A stretch of DNA of 64,000 bases from Nematostella vectensis (taxonomy: Eukaryota > Cnidaria > Anthozoa > Actiniaria > Edwardsiidae), in assembly GCF_932526225.1 (NCBI RefSeq), contig NC_064047.1, positions 14,419,121-14,483,120 on the forward strand. Reading direction: 5' to 3'. Every line of letters starts with the position of its first letter. The stretch's first letter is position 1. Below are positions 43,022-52,824 of this stretch, in pieces. Below the pieces are notes generated by a model. It was given only the letters and a program-made list of their open reading frames with translations. It made no database searches and was not told the DNA's origin. Both the position numbers and the translations under genes were made by a program.

Positions 43022-43930
43022 TATAAGCAATATTATATTATATATATTAAATAGCAATAAGCATACCCTGTGTTAATTTGCATTTGGAAAAAATTCGGAA
43101 ACCAACCAAGCGAATGAAGTGTGATCACAATCTATTTCGTACTATAGACAATAGCTATAGAAAAAGAGCTGGAATTATGCGCCTTTAAGGGTCGATAAAA
43201 ATATATGAAGGAAGTTTTCAATGACCCCTCAATTTACACAGCGTGCTAATTAATCATCAAAGTATTCGATCGGCAATCTAGAAAAATATTGTACGTGGGG
43301 ATTGGATATGAAACGCATTTTTATTGTTGCAGCGCCGAATGAAAGTAGCTCACTAAGATGGCGAGGCATCATCCACGTTCTAAAAAAGACTAAAAAACCT
43401 TCAATCGGTTTTGGCATCAATTCTCAGAATATAGGTATCAAGCAAAATAATAGACAAGTCGGTTGTCGAATTTACCTCCCTGGACAAAGTGGTGGTGGTC
43501 TATATAATACGAGTTAATATTAATAACATTAAACCTCTAAAAACATCATCCTATATTTCTCAAAAACGATTGTACACAATCACCCCGCAATTCGAAAACA
43601 ATAGTATTTTCAAGCTCCATGGATTAATTTCAGTGAAACTTGCGATCTGGAAGCAGCATTATTGATATTAGATTAGGTCGTAGGGTGACGTCATATCTTG
43701 GAGAGACCACGCCCTACATTAAAAAAAATTGCAGAATATATGAGGTTTCATCCTTCCTTGATAATGTAGTGCATTTATATCTACAAAAAAGTGCAATGCG
43801 CCCGTGTAGCAAAAGCGCAAAGTGGAGGGGGGCCGAAACTCTGACTACTGTTGTAAGTCGCCTTAAAACAAACACCAGTGGTACTTGCTTGACGCAATCG
43901 TCTTTCCGAACGAAGGTGTTAATCAAGAAT
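43022..43930. other. Intergenic, no gene seen
   Basis: AT-rich. ORFs here lack motifs, splice context or recognisable families. Confidence 0.5.
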
Positions 43931-43932
43931 AG

Positions 43933-44097
43933 CTAATCGAACAGCCGCCGCACGAGCTTGAAGGTACCATCGAGATGGCAGGGTTTTTTTGGCTTAAACA
44001 CGTCGTCCAGTGCCCTCTTCTTCACAAGCGAGGCAACTTTGACGGCTGTAGCAGCGCCGACATTTGGCTGTTGGCAGTGGTCTTGGGTCACGATGCC
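43933..44097 (-). pseudogene. Orphan coding-like fragment, 54 codons
   Basis: The minus strand is open from 44097 to a TAG at 43933-43935. It begins GIVTQDHCQQPNVGAATAVK and ends DDVFKPKKPCHLDGTFKLVR. Composition is protein-like and the GC is higher than around it. There is no ATG; an AG at its start could be an acceptor. Not recognised. Confidence 0.3.
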
Positions 44098-44328
44098 TTA
44101 CAATAATTTTTTGGGATTTTTTTGGGTGGCAAATTCAAAACAAAATGATTAAACAAAAAAATCAGAAATGACTGCGCCCGTGAGAACGACGAAGAAATAC
44201 AATCTTTAAATTAAACTTAACCATTTCTGAAAAAAAAAATTCTTTTTTTTGTCGTAAGCATTTGTCTGCTATTTTTCCGCTAAAAGGCTGAGCTCGCGCA
44301 AGTTTGCCACCCAACTAGTCACGTGATC

Positions 44329-44352
44329 TCTTAGCGCAAGTCCCCTATTACA
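44329..44352 (-). repeat. 24-bp inverted partner of 28179-28202
   Basis: Exact reverse complement of 28179-28202, 16 kb away. Confidence 0.85.
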
Positions 44353-45755
44353 CCGTCTTGTTGTGCACAGAGCACTGCCAGACGGTGTTGATCTTGTTTC
44401 GGCCATAACGTTGTATTTGTGTGTTTTTACCCGTCCGCCCCCACGTCCAAGGTGAGTACTTCTGGGGCGACAAAGGCGTTGATTCTGCCGTCTCCCAAGG
44501 ACGGCTCCTTCATCTGCTCTGGGACGTCCATTTTGACCACGGTGCTGTCAGCCGCCGGGATGCCGATGGGCTACACGTCGCTTCCCTGTGAGCCCTAAAC
44601 GTAGATCCGGCAAGGACAGCAGCTCCACTAACGCGGATAATTGCGCCGTTGACACCGCTGATACACTTGCGGTGGTTCCATAGCTGCCAGCCATCGCACA
44701 TCAGTTCCTCTTGGCGGTTGGTGACGGTTAGTGTGCATTTGACGCAGTTTTCTATGATTGATTGAGATCATTGCAAAACATTCTCAATTTGTCTTCTTGT
44801 ATACTGATTTGATTGTAATTTTTTGCAAAAATTCCCTGTCTTCTCAGCTACGTCCGGGATGTGTCTCTTAACGCAAAAACAAGCGAATATTGGAAAAGGC
44901 CTTACCGTAATCGTTTTATGGAACGAGGGACAAGAACATTGATAGAAACCAAACGTTCTGGTGGTAAGTGAGCCCCCCTCCCCCTCAAATCCAAGCTCAA
45001 AAATCGTGACCCCCCCTAGACCGGGCGCCCAAAAATTTGCCCCTCCCCCACCACCACCACCACCACCTCCACATTTTTATATTTAATAACTATATCTCTT
45101 TAAAACTCAGGGACTTGATACGCATACTGAGTGTAACTGAATATAACCTTTACTAAAATATAGATCAGCTAGCATGGCAATTTTTTCCTATCACTTTCCC
45201 TAGTTTAAGAGTGGCACAGAGATAAACAACAAATACCAGTGTCACTAGTTAACGACTACGTCGTCGACGACATTAACAAAGACATTCTAGGTTTCGCACA
45301 TTTTAACATTTTAAAGTATTCGTTTTGATCAACTGATTAGAACGGGCAGCTTTGTCTGTCAACCATGAGAGGGATTCTCAAAATTTATTTATATAAAGAC
45401 AAGATTTGTACCTGAACAATATGGAACTAGATATACAATAGTAGGAAAAATTGTGAACTGAATAAGATCTGAATTTGAACAATGACTCTCTTGCTCAGTT
45501 ATATATTAAAATCAGACTTAAATTCGGCGCCCAAAAAAATATGACCCCCCCCTAAATCGGCGCCCAAAAAAGCATAGCCCCCCTACATATTCCCCCCAGT
45601 AATAAATGACCGCTCCCTAACTATAAACAAGGCAGGCAAGTTGCACGTTTTCCGTGCTGTTTAGTTTCTTCAGGAATGCTCTATGAGCACGATAAAAAAA
45701 ATAACCACACTACTAGAGCTCGCCAACTCCCTTTATGCCGACTTACTAGTTTACG
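44353..45755. other. Intergenic with scattered coding-like remnants and CCCC-rich motifs
   Basis: Minus-strand 44701-44510 includes a CDGWQLWNHRKC box like a degraded PHD-type finger, too short to call. C-rich microrepeats with GGGCGCCCAAAAA or CGGCGCCCAAAAAA lie near 45023 and 45525-45580. Confidence 0.4.
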
Positions 45756-45759
45756 ACCA

Positions 45760-45939
45760 CTACCAGCTGCCAGGTTTTCGGGCTTCGAGCAGGTTGACGA
45801 GGATGGTGTCGACCGTTGTTACTGAAGTGGGAACCGCGTTGGGCGTTGTTGATGAGCTAGTCGTACTAGCCGTACCGGTGACAACAAATCTTTGAGGCCG
45901 GCCGGTTACTCGCGAAGGAACCGGGTTTGTGACTTTCAT
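45760..45939 (-). CDS. Small Ser/Thr-rich ORF, 59 aa
   Basis: ATG at 45939 to TAG at 45760-45762. It opens MKVTNPVPSRVTGRPQRFVV, then has a TASTTSSSTTPNAVPTS stretch, and ends LLEARKPGSW. It points away from the ORF at 46113 with 173 bp between the two ATGs. Family unknown; it could be a 5' exon. Confidence 0.3.
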   Translation of the reverse strand: MKVTNPVPSRVTGRPQRFVVTGTASTTSSSTTPNAVPTSVTTVDTILVNLLEARKPGSW

Positions 45940-45991
45940 CGCTTGAAAAGGCTTAGAAAATGATAGAAGTACTGTTCAAATCGCATGTTCT

Positions 45992-46078
45992 CATGCCGGA
46001 TTCCGGCATGGCTCCTAATTGGTCAAAAAAACAAAGGGCACTCGAATGGGACGCGCTGATTGGTTCAGCTATATATAG
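45992..46078 (+). promoter_or_regulatory. Compact promoter: 19-bp palindrome, two inverted CCAAT boxes, TATA box
   Basis: CATGCCGGATTCCGGCATG (45992-46010) is a perfect palindrome around a central T. ATTGG (inverted CCAAT) occurs at 46018 and 46059, and TATATATAG at 46070-46078, 35 bp before the ATG at 46113. Spacing suits transcription to the right. Seen directly; activity inferred. Confidence 0.5.
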
Positions 46079-46112
46079 TACCCTAACCCGTCGACTGCCC
46101 GTTCACAGAGTA

Positions 46113-46358
46113 ATGGCGGACTCCAAAATTGCTTTTGACCTTGCGTTAGCAGAATCAGAGAAATCGTTTTCTTTAACATTAAAAAAATTATTTTTCTCTC
46201 TTTATTTTCTTCGGAAAAAATTCCGCCTGTTACTCAGGTTAGATGTTCAAATGTTTTACCAAGGCCGGTCATTGCGTGTGTTTATTTTTCATTGGTATCG
46301 TTTTTCGAAGCGAAGTTCTACTAGTTATATCAAACGCGCTGGATGTCGTAGAAGTTAA
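46113..46358 (+). CDS. Small ORF behind a TATA promoter, 81 aa
   Basis: ATG in GTAATGGCGGAC context, beginning MADSKIAFDLALAESEKSF, then a Leu/Phe/Lys-rich segment that could be an amphipathic helix, ending KRAGCRRS. A possible donor (CTCAG/GTTAGA) at 46239 could splice it, and an overlapping frame (46243-46491, starting MFKCFTKAGHCVCLFFIG) is also open, so the true exon structure is uncertain. Not recognised. Confidence 0.35.
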   Translation: MADSKIAFDLALAESEKSFSLTLKKLFFSLYFLRKKFRLLLRLDVQMFYQGRSLRVFIFHWYRFSKRSSTSYIKRAGCRRS

Positions 46359-46499
46359 TACTACGGACATCATTAGAAGTGGCTATCAAATTTTTAGACA
46401 GAGCAGGCGCCGAATATTCGAATATTCTGTGAGAGCACGAAGAATGCTTGGGATTGTTTGCGGCACTTCCCGCGAGTTGTTGATCTTGTGAGCTTATCA

Positions 46500-47537
46500 A
46501 ATAATGGCATTTGTGTTCAAGCAGCGGTTTGTCTATTTAGACGAAAAAGCCTGTAGTAAATTGGTGATGTGAATATCCTGTTGTAAGTTAGTGATGTGTG
46601 GATCTGTAGTCATATACTTAAATCGTAATAAGCCTTGAACTATGCGTTTCAAATCATTTAGCATAAAGTTACCCTCACCTGGGTTCGTCGTTACTAAAAT
46701 TATAACCCTTGCATATAACACCAATGTAGTTTTGTTTTACAATAAATACTGTTTATAATTTGATTTAGGCATTTGATTGTGCCACCACGCGAGTCATTGG
46801 AAAATTTATAGCCTACGTATTTTGACAGTGGCCTGAAAAGGGGCGGCAGGCGTTGCGTCTAGTATTTGTGTCAGGCGCACTTTTATTTTTCCTCTCCGAC
46901 CTTTGAAATATAAAATCCCCATGATATTCAGGCTAGTGAAACTATCGCAAAGTGTGCGGGCGGGCGACCCACAGGGTCCCCGCGCAGTGATAAAAAAAAC
47001 TTAGTCCCATAGTTATATACCATTTTTCTATACCCATGGAGATCCGCTAAAATCAGGTAATTAAAATATTGTTAGACTCATATCGCTCAAACTATGGAGC
47101 TTCAGGGGGAAAACATCAGAAACGTCTACATTTACATCCCAAATAAGTCTATCTCATGAATGAGAGCATGTAGATATAACTCATAAAAAAAACGTGTCCT
47201 TAGAAATCCTTCAATGGCGCGGGTGGGATGCCTGTGGCTTGTATGGCTCGTCTGGATTTGGCACAGATAGCCTAGGCTCTGTCAATGAGTAATTTGAACC
47301 GACCGGCTCATTGACCGTTAACAGAGAGAACGCATGGAGTTGTTACTCTATGCTAGGAAAGGTATTCTTCCATAAAAATGCAATAAATTCGCTCTAACTT
47401 GATGTAGTACTTGTAGTTGTCTATTACTTACACGTTTAAGCGATTTAGAGCGCATTCGGGGCCGCTTTAGCGCTGTTCGGTGAGATTTAGAATTCCCTCT
47501 AAGTGCAAAGTAAACAATATCTATTTATGCTATCATA
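46500..47537. other. Intergenic, no gene seen
   Basis: No supported coding sequence or repeat. Confidence 0.5.
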
Positions 47538-47874
47538 TTCTTCAGGGTTCGTACAAGTCCTTGAAAACTTTGAAAGTGCTTGATTTTTAAAATGTGAAAC
47601 ACAAGGTCTGGAAAGTGCTCGAATTCTTAACAACAGCCCTTGAAAGTCCTTGAAAAGTATTTTTTTTAAAAAAAACAGAAGTTTTTATGTGGAATGTAGA
47701 ATTATCGCAAATCCAGCCAAATATATGGTTTGCTAGCACTTGCTTTATATCATTTTGGCCGCAGTTTTGTAGTTTAGGTTACCCGATTTTGAAGGGGGAA
47801 AACAAGTGGCTAGCTGTTAGCGTGTAGGGTTCTTTGGCCTCGTTAATGATGTCAAGTTCTGGTGAGAACAGAAA

Positions 47875-48290
47875 GACACCGAGGCGAAGGAAACATTGTC
47901 AGGATGTACAAGATAAAGAATGTTACAAAAGACACCGAGGCGAAGGAAACATTGTCAGGATGTACAAGATAAAGAATGTTACAAAAGACACCGAGGCGAA
48001 GCAAACATTGTCAGGATGTACAAGATAAAGAATGTTACAAAAGACACCGAGGCGAAGCAAACATTGTCAGGATATACAAGATAAAGAATGTTACAAAAGA
48101 CACCGAGGCGAAGGGAACATTGTCAGGATGTACAAGATAAAGAATGTTACAAAAGACACCGAGGCGAAGGAAACATTGTCAGGATGTACAAGATAAAGAA
48201 TGTTACAAAAGACACCGAGGCGAAGGGAACATTGTCAGGATGTACAAGATAAAGAATGTTACAAAAGACACCGAGGCGAAGGGAACATGA
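47875..48290. repeat. 56-bp tandem repeat, 7.4 copies
   Basis: Units begin GACACCGAGGCGAAG at 47875, 47931, 47987, 48043, 48099, 48155, 48211 and 48267 (partial), each 56 bp with few differences. It lies inside hAT-B. The length is not a multiple of three, so it is not coding. Confidence 0.95.
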
Positions 48291-48596
48291 TGATGTGCTG
48301 GTTTATGGAGGAACTGAGCGAGCTCAGAAGGCGATCTTCATGGATTTTTACTACAAGAGGTGTGGCGAATGATCGCTAGATATATTGAATTTTCCAGCGA
48401 TTCGACTTCTCGTTCCCGGATCTTTAGAAAAGCAAGATCTCGTTTTCTCTGATTTTCAAAACTGCCCTCTCGCCGTCTCTTAACTATTTCTCGGATTGAC
48501 CATTCTCCTTCCCTACAAGCTTGAAGGGCTGGATGTGTTCTTCTTATATAGCCTAGCCTGGAAAGGTTGTATTTGAAAACGTACTGTGAAAGCTTG

Positions 48597-48860
48597 TTAA
48601 CATGCTATTGACATTCTCTCACGGTCAGGCATGTGTCGAAAGAGGCTTCTCTGTAAATTGCCAGTTGATGGTTGAAAACCTGAATAAAGAAGCTTAAAAA
48701 ACGTGTCAGCTATCGGTGGGATTGTTAAACTCGAATATAGTGAGGCGCTGCTAGATGCGACAAGACTAGAGAAGGGCCAGGATAAGATTTTTGGACGCCG
48801 TAAGCTAAAATGCCAAGAAAAACCTGTAGAAAGGGAAACCCTCCTCACTAAGTCAAATGC
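48597..48860 (+). pseudogene. hAT-B transposase C-terminal remnant
   Basis: The plus strand reads LTFSHGQACVERGFSVN then a QLMVENLNKEA segment, the conserved C-terminal dimerisation region of one hAT branch. After stops, in another frame, it continues VSAIGGIVKLEYSEALLDATR. It is broken by stops and frameshifts. The upstream transposase is mostly lost. Confidence 0.65.
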
Positions 48861-49493
48861 AATGTGAATCTGTGCTAAAGGAAAAGCTAAAGATTTTCAT
48901 AGAAGACGAAAAGTTTGAGAATCTCACAAAAATCTTTAGGGAAAAGTTTGCTTAAAATCACTGTTTAAAAAAACAGTTGTTCACCAGTAAGTCACGATGC
49001 TTGCGTATGTTTCAAAGAGTACAACTGTCGTCTATTTTCGTTTTGAAGTCCTTGTCATTTCTACTAAATTCCTTGAAAAAGTCCTTGAAAGTCCTTGAAT
49101 TTTCCTTGTGGAAAATTGTACGAACCCTGTTCTTTAAACAAACGTATTTTGAAGTCAAAGGATCAAGATCAACAACACTACAAAGACACAATTCTCTAGT
49201 TGTTTATTGGAATTGTTCCATAAAAATATAATGACAATCAATGAGGAATAAAGGTATTTTAGGAAGAAAAAGAAACTTATCTCAAGAAAGCATGTGTTCT
49301 AAAAGAATAACCAGAAGCCTCCAAAAGCTTTAGCGGCAAAGTAGCTTATTCATAATACCATAGCGATTACGTACAGAAGTTAGTTTTCAGTTAGTTAAAT
49401 ATCTTTAGTTCATTCTTTTGTATTCAGATCACATCAAGCTATTGAAGCTGTCTCTGACTAAAGTAGTCAGCACATGTTTCTTATTACCTTTTT

Positions 49494-50815
49494 TATAGTG
49501 GAGCTCCCACGGAGCGGAGCCCCATACCTAAGAAAAAGTGGTAGCCGAGCGAAAAGACTGCGTGCGAAGCACGTCCGGAGGGGGGAAGCGCGCTCGGGAA
49601 ATCCGCTCGCGATAGATTCGAGCCGAGCTTCGGCCCCAAGCCCATTCGACTAAAACCGCGCGCCACAGGGCTCCTGAACACTCGAAAGGCTAAAAGTCCG
49701 ATTCAGCACAGAGAGCCAAAAATATGGTAACAAATATTGGTAACCCCATCGACTCGAGTTTTGGTGACGCGATGTCCGTCCGTACGTCCCCCAAAAGCAT
49801 CGTATGACAACCAAACTTAGCAGGTGTCATGTATGTGTCAAGGGAGGTGCAAAACTGTGGTCACGTGGTTTGTGACGTCATCGATGACGTCACTAGAAGC
49901 AAAAATATGATGACGTCATCAAAGTACAAAATATTCATATATCACGCAGGAAACATCGTATGACAACCAAACTCGGTAGGTGTCATGAAGGTGTCAAGGG
50001 GGGTGCACCAATATAGTCACGTGATTTTGGCATCATCGATGACGTCACTAGAAGCAAAATATGTTGACGTCATCCAAATAAATAAATATCCATATTTCAC
50101 GAAGGAAACATCGTATGGCAACCAAACTCGGTAGGTGTCATGTTGGTGTCAAGGGGGGTGCTCCAATATGGTCAAGTGATTGTGACGTCATCGATGACGT
50201 GAACGAAACATCATGACAACCAAACTTGGTATGTGTCATGAAGCTATCAAAGGGGATGCACCGATATAGTCACGTAATCGTGACGTCATCAGTGACGTCA
50301 ATAGAAGCACAAATATGACGACGTCATCAAAATAAAAAAAAATGTCATATTTCATTAAAAAAACATCGTATGACAACCAAACTCGGTAGGTGTCATGTTG
50401 GTGTCAAGGGGGTGCTCCAATATGGTCACGTGATTGTGACGTCATCAATTTAGAAAACATTCATATCTCGTGAAAGAAACATTGTATAACAACCAAACTT
50501 GATAGGTGTCATGTATGTGTCAAGGGCGGTGCGAAGATATGGTCACGTGATGCCTGACGTTATCGATAACGTCACTAAAAGTAAAACTACCCAGACGTCG
50601 AAACATCGTATGACAGCTAAACTTGTTATATGTGTGTTATGTGGGGGGAAGGGGGTTTAACAAAATAAGCGCGTGATTTGTGAAATCGTTGAAATCGTCA
50701 AAAACAGAAATATAATAATATTTAAAATTTCTTAAATTATTAAGCGAGAATGAAGCAAAGATTTGGTCGTTTGGAGCTCCGCTTTTAGGCAATGCCTAAA
50801 ACTATATATTACGCT
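49494..50815. repeat. CRE-rich dispersed repeat, copy 1
   Basis: It begins with GTGGAGCTCCCACG, has a GC-rich head and a GGTAACAAATATTGGTAACC box, then about six irregular units of 100-160 bp starting CATCGTATGACAACCAAACT. I count nine perfect TGACGTCA palindromes, usually as TGACGTCATCGATGACGTCA pairs, plus several CACGTG boxes. It ends near a second GGAGCTCC at about 50775. Copy 2 is at 61797-62475. Element class unknown. Confidence 0.75.
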
Positions 50816-51004
50816 ACGGGTCTACACGTGTTGCAAATGTATAAACACAACGAAATGTGGCGTAATTAATCCAAGTGAGCACGACTTTCCACAATAACTT
50901 GATAGAAAGTAAAACCATGGTAAATTTGCAGCAATAAAATCTCCAATTAGGCCTTGATTCTGCACAAATACATAAATCGTAGATTTTAAATTCTAAATTC
51001 CAAG

Positions 51005-51085
51005 ATGGCGACTACCTCAGCTTGTCCTTTAGTGAATTGCTTTGACGTCAGGAACTTGTATACTTCGTGTAAGGAAAAGGCCTCG
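51005..51085 (+). CDS. Possible first exon of an unidentified host gene
   Basis: ATG in CCAAGATGGCG context opens 27 codons (MATTSACPLVNCFDVRNLYT...) and meets a donor GCCTCG/GTAAGATC at 51086. No continuation was found before the GET1 promoter. Weak. Confidence 0.3.
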
Positions 51086-51089
51086 GTAA

Positions 51090-52131
51090 GATCATAGTGA
51101 GTACACTAAATCGCACATTGCAGATTTCTTGGGTTGACAAATAAAATAAAAAATAGTTGCATTTTATGACTGGGCTACCACAGGTATCCCAGTAAAAATG
51201 GCGGTGTTGCGCGCGACACCGTAAAATATATATATTTTTTGTTGGTGGCGCGCCGAGGTTGTTTTGGCTAAACAGCTTTTACTAAGTTCCCTATAAAAGA
51301 CGCATTTTCGGCGAGATTTTCAGATGCCGCTACATTCACTCTTCTTGGAAATCAAATTATTTTTTGGTCATGCAAGATAAATGAAAGCAATATTTTTTAT
51401 ATTAAAATAAAAATCTCGAAATCTGCGCGATGAAGTTTTTTCTAAATTCACAGTAACATCTAACAATACTTTAGCTTGAAGCACACTAATTGTTGGCTTA
51501 AAACTGATCTGTCAAACTTTGCGATTGATGAATCTTTATTTTACGCCAAAATTGTCCTCGCAATCTTAAAAAAGATAAATAAACTTTTGCCCACAAAGAT
51601 CCATCCTCGAAGTCCAAACCAAGGCAACTTGTGTGAGAGGGGCAAGAGGACCAGTGTTGCACAAGAATAAATTCCAGATAGTTAATTCGAGTGTAATTTT
51701 TGTAAGATAATTTCAAAACTAAAGAATTTATTCCTTTCCAACATTTGAGCGCAAGCCGCGCCTCTTCTAAACTATTACCCGACTCTATAGGCCTTACCGA
51801 AAGTACTTGCTTATGCAGTTGCATGTCGAACCTGCGCGTTTATGAAAAACTAGAATCAAAGTTTAGTATCTGGACGCGCTTTAAACGAAGCCCACGTTAG
51901 CCTCACACGTGGTAATCGACGATAGCTGCCTTGTTTGTTTCACATGTGACAAAGTTGCACGAGCGGAACTGAGATCCCATGCATCCCAGGTTGTGCATTT
52001 CGTACAGATACATCTCTATTCCATTTAGTTATGCTACCGCCTTTAGACTCATTCTTAATTCCGCACGTTCAACGGCTTTAACGGCAGATTTTGCCGTTAA
52101 TAACAAACTTGTTAAATTGATATTCCGTGTA
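51090..52131. other. Intergenic, no gene confirmed
   Basis: AT-rich. A plus-strand open stretch at 51476-51670 and an antisense one are both unremarkable. Confidence 0.4.
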
Positions 52132-52725
52132 ATGCACTAGTCAATTGAAACCCCCACCCCCATGGTCCCGGGGAAGGGTGAGGGATTAGACTTTGACCCT
52201 GTACAAAACCGAGAAAAGCCCCCACCCCCCCGTGACAAAACAGCAGTTTAATGTCCCTACCCCTTGGGATGCAAACTATAGGCAACTACCTGACAACAAG
52301 TCATCTGAAATATGCCTTAATCTTTCAAAGCCAGTACATTTCGGAGAGTACATTTCTACTAATAACTATGAAGATAACAGATACCAAAAAAATTGAAAAA
52401 AAAATTATTTTCATCTGGCGCTAGTTATCATTCATATTCGTTTTTTTACATTTCACCATTCAGCTTGCCACGCGCTGATACATGGAATTGCTTGCTACAG
52501 AAGAGAAAGAGTCTCAAACCAGAAACTGACATGACTTTTGCAAAGTACATTTGTGATATTATTAATTTGTCTTCAAGCCCCCATGGTGGGGACAAGTCTT
52601 AAAGTCAAAAACGGTCTATTCCCCCACCCCCTCGGGACAAATTCTTCTTCAAAAGTGCTCTAAACCCCCACAACCCCACACTTCCCCGGGACCATGGGGG
52701 TGGGGGTTTCAAATGATTAGTGCAT
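52132..52725. mobile_element. Miniature inverted-repeat element (594 bp) at the GET1 promoter
   Basis: 52132-52176 and 52681-52725 are inverted copies matching at 43 of 45 positions. They start ATGCACTA and run into GAAACCCCCACCCCCATGG. The embedded CACTA start recalls the CACTA/EnSpm group, but I see no clear target duplication. No transposase inside. The right end lies 99 bp before the GET1 start codon. Confidence 0.82.
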
Positions 52726-52824
52726 GATCATCCAGTAGTTCTGAGTTTTGTTTTTCCATTCGTCTTCGTCTCGGTTGCTGCTGTCAGTTTTTTTGCACAG
52801 CGGTATCACACAAAGGATTTCAAA

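Larger units (their letters stand above)
47543..49129 (+). mobile_element. hAT-B transposon, decayed
   Basis: The ends are CAGGGTTCGTACAA (47543) and TTGTACGAACCCTG (to 49129), perfect 14-bp inverted repeats of hAT type. TTCTT flanks both sides (47538-47542, 49130-49134), a 5-bp duplication. Both subterminal regions carry repeated GTCCTTGAAA words. Inside are a 56-bp tandem repeat and a broken hAT transposase C-terminus on the plus strand. Confidence 0.88.

Noticed and set aside
48597-48848. 83-codon minus-strand ORF
   Set aside because: Antisense to the recognisable hAT-B C-terminus.
49493-49681. 62-codon minus-strand ORF
   Set aside because: Lies in the GC-rich head of the CRE-rich repeat; no family or splice support.
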